Shown here: positions 63,015 through 64,000 of the stretch, piece by piece
Numbering within the stretch: position 1 is the stretch's first letter
How the letters are laid out: the number at the start of each line of letters is the position of its first letter
DNA from: Neokomagataea anthophila
GTDB lineage: Bacteria > Pseudomonadota > Alphaproteobacteria > Acetobacterales > Acetobacteraceae
NCBI RefSeq assembly: GCF_018122595.1
Contig: NZ_JAGRQH010000002.1
Coordinates: 310,001 to 374,000, forward strand
Direction of reading: 5' to 3'
Length of the DNA stretch: 64,000 nucleotides
Notes under the pieces: generated by a model
What the model was told of the DNA's origin: nothing
Databases searched by the model: none
What the model saw: the letters and a program-made list of their open reading frames with translations, nothing else
Translations under genes and position numbers: made by a program

Positions 63015-63746
63015 TCAGCTCTTCCCTTCTGAACGCTCTTCAGACTGGCGCGAGAGAATGGCCGCGAACTCTGTGCCAAACGCATCCATACGGTCTGAGA
63101 AACGATCCAGTGCCGCCCCTGTCACGTTATACGCCACATAAGCAGGAATCGCCGTTACGAGACCAATAGCCGTTGCAAAAAGCGCCTCGGAGATACCGGG
63201 TGCCACAACGGAAAGATTCGTATTGTGCATCGCGGCAATGGACCCAAAGGCATGCATAATGCCCCATACCGTCCCGAACAGTCCGACAAACGGTGCCACA
63301 GGGCCAATGGTTGCCAAGAACACAAGACGCGCACCCAGACGGTCATTCTCACGGCCAACCGTAATGCTAATCGCACGGTCCACACGGTCCTTCACGCCAC
63401 CATGCACCAAATCAATGCCGGTAATACGCGCAGAACGGCGCCACTCACCCATAGCCGCACCAAAAACAGCGGCGAGAGGATGCGTCGGGCGTGCACCATC
63501 AGATTCGTACAGTTCGTCTAAAGAGCCACCGGACCAAAAGCGGTCTTCAAAGGCCGTAGCCTCACGGTTCACACGGCGCAGCAAGAAAAATTTCTCTGCA
63601 ATAATCGCCCAGACACCGGCGCTGCACAGGATCAGCCCGATCATCACCAATTTGACGACGATGGAAGCGTGCAGAAACAAGTCTAACGGCGATAGTCCAG
63701 CCGCACCGACCGCTCCTAGCGCGCTCGAAGTCACGTCATGATCCAC
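63015..63746 (-). CDS. tolQ: TolQ, ExbB/TolQ-family proton-channel component
   Basis: The 243-residue inner-membrane protein has three helices (about 28-50, 145-165, 185-205) and the family motifs ATIGPVAPFVGLFGTVWGIMHAF and ATAIGLVTAIPAYVAYN, which line the channel. GTG 63746 is favoured by AGGAG 6 bases upstream; a GTG at 63803 would add 19 residues with no ribosome site. It follows ybgC by about 80 bases. Confidence 0.94.
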   Translation of the reverse strand: MDHDVTSSALGAVGAAGLSPLDLFLHASIVVKLVMIGLILCSAGVWAIIAEKFFLLRRVNREATAFEDRFWSGGSLDELYESDGARPTHPLAAVFGAAMGEWRRSARITGIDLVHGGVKDRVDRAISITVGRENDRLGARLVFLATIGPVAPFVGLFGTVWGIMHAFGSIAAMHNTNLSVVAPGISEALFATAIGLVTAIPAYVAYNVTGAALDRFSDRMDAFGTEFAAILSRQSEERSEGKS

Positions 63747-63827
63747 AATATTCTCCTGTCCTGATCCGGCATTGTTTTTACGGGTCAGAACCTTCCATGA
63801 CACTTAAGGCGGAAACAGAAAAGTGGG

Positions 63828-64000
63828 TCAGTGCTCTCCCGCTTCCAATTTTCGTATAGCGTCACACCAATGTGGCGGAATTCGAGCAGGTTTAAGCGTA
63901 TCCATTTCAATACACGCTAATTCTACGTCCAAAATAACGGCTTGCTCTTCCAAGCGTTCCGCATTGCGGATTGTTTGCTGCAACTTCAAGCGCGCGGGCG
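63828..64000 (-). CDS. ybgC: YbgC-family acyl-CoA thioesterase, C-terminal fragment (cut by window edge)
   Basis: The 57 visible codons end at TGA 63828-63830. They show the hotdog thioesterase C-terminal strands and the tail typical of YbgC: ARLKLQQTIRNAERLEE, LDVELACIEMDTLKPARIPP and IRKLE. Position upstream of tolQ matches the usual ybgC-tolQ order. The catalytic Asp of the family lies outside the window. Confidence 0.8.
   Translation of the reverse strand, partial: PARLKLQQTIRNAERLEEQAVILDVELACIEMDTLKPARIPPHWCDAIRKLEAGEH

Noticed and set aside
1-64000. rRNA, tRNA, CRISPR, insertion sequence or prophage
   Set aside because: I looked through the gaps for tRNA-like T-arms, regular spaced repeats, transposase motifs and terminal inverted repeats and found none. 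A tRNA or Rfam scan would be decisive.

Overview
The window is a stretch of ordinary, densely packed alphaproteobacterial chromosome at moderate to fairly high GC. The gene content fits an acetic acid bacterium (Acetobacteraceae, Gluconobacter-like). It has a short-chain dehydrogenase resembling the NADP-dependent glucose 1-dehydrogenases of Gluconobacter, a CtrA-type cell-cycle regulator, a CarD regulator, the miaB-phoH-ybeY-corC run, a DsbA-smc neighbourhood, and a ybgC-tolQRAB-pal-cpoB-tilS-ftsH-glmM-thiD series. Genus is an inference; the family is fairly secure. I found no rRNA, tRNA, CRISPR array, insertion sequence or prophage.

Layout. 1-4.5 kb: start of an M13 peptidase (cut by the left edge), a Dabb-domain secreted protein, a diiron ferritin-like protein, then bioB translationally coupled to an Hsp70-like protein that appears to start at CTG. 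4.6-8.7 kb: a NatAB-type ABC exporter behind a perfect palindrome, and a CPA1 Na+/H+ antiporter. 8.7-14.3 kb (minus strand): a five-gene Mla-like lipid transport operon. It is led by a Cache-GAF-cyclase-like membrane sensor and contains an ABC subunit that has lost its ATPase motifs. 14.4-19.9 kb: ygfZ-hisI, copC-copD, and a formaldehyde detoxification operon (frmA-fghA) followed by an RNase T2 lipoprotein. 20-25.5 kb: bestrophin, CarD, glucose dehydrogenase-like SDR, receiver-only regulator, TPR-glycosyltransferase and a DUF6624 protein. 25.8-28.3 kb: small housekeeping or unknown genes.

28.4-34.8 kb: tamB-tamA, outer-membrane assembly. 35-40.4 kb: plsC, miaB, phoH, ybeY, corC. 40.5-46.4 kb: two tandem Tat-type DsbA paralogues and an unusually long SMC. 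46.4-49.6 kb: metallophosphatase, chorismate mutase, SixA, citrate synthase. 49.6-52.3 kb: fliI-fliJ facing away from a CtrA homologue whose phosphoacceptor Asp51 is glutamate. 52.3-64 kb (minus strand): thiD, glmM, ftsH, tilS and the Tol-Pal envelope machine, ending in a partial ybgC at the right edge.

The theme is envelope biogenesis and maintenance (Mla-like, Tam, Tol-Pal, PlsC, DsbA, FtsH, GlmM), with housekeeping metabolism in between. The most promising leads are the CtrA-E51 protein, the sensor-headed Mla-like operon with a pseudo-ATPase, and the CTG-initiated Hsp70-like gene.
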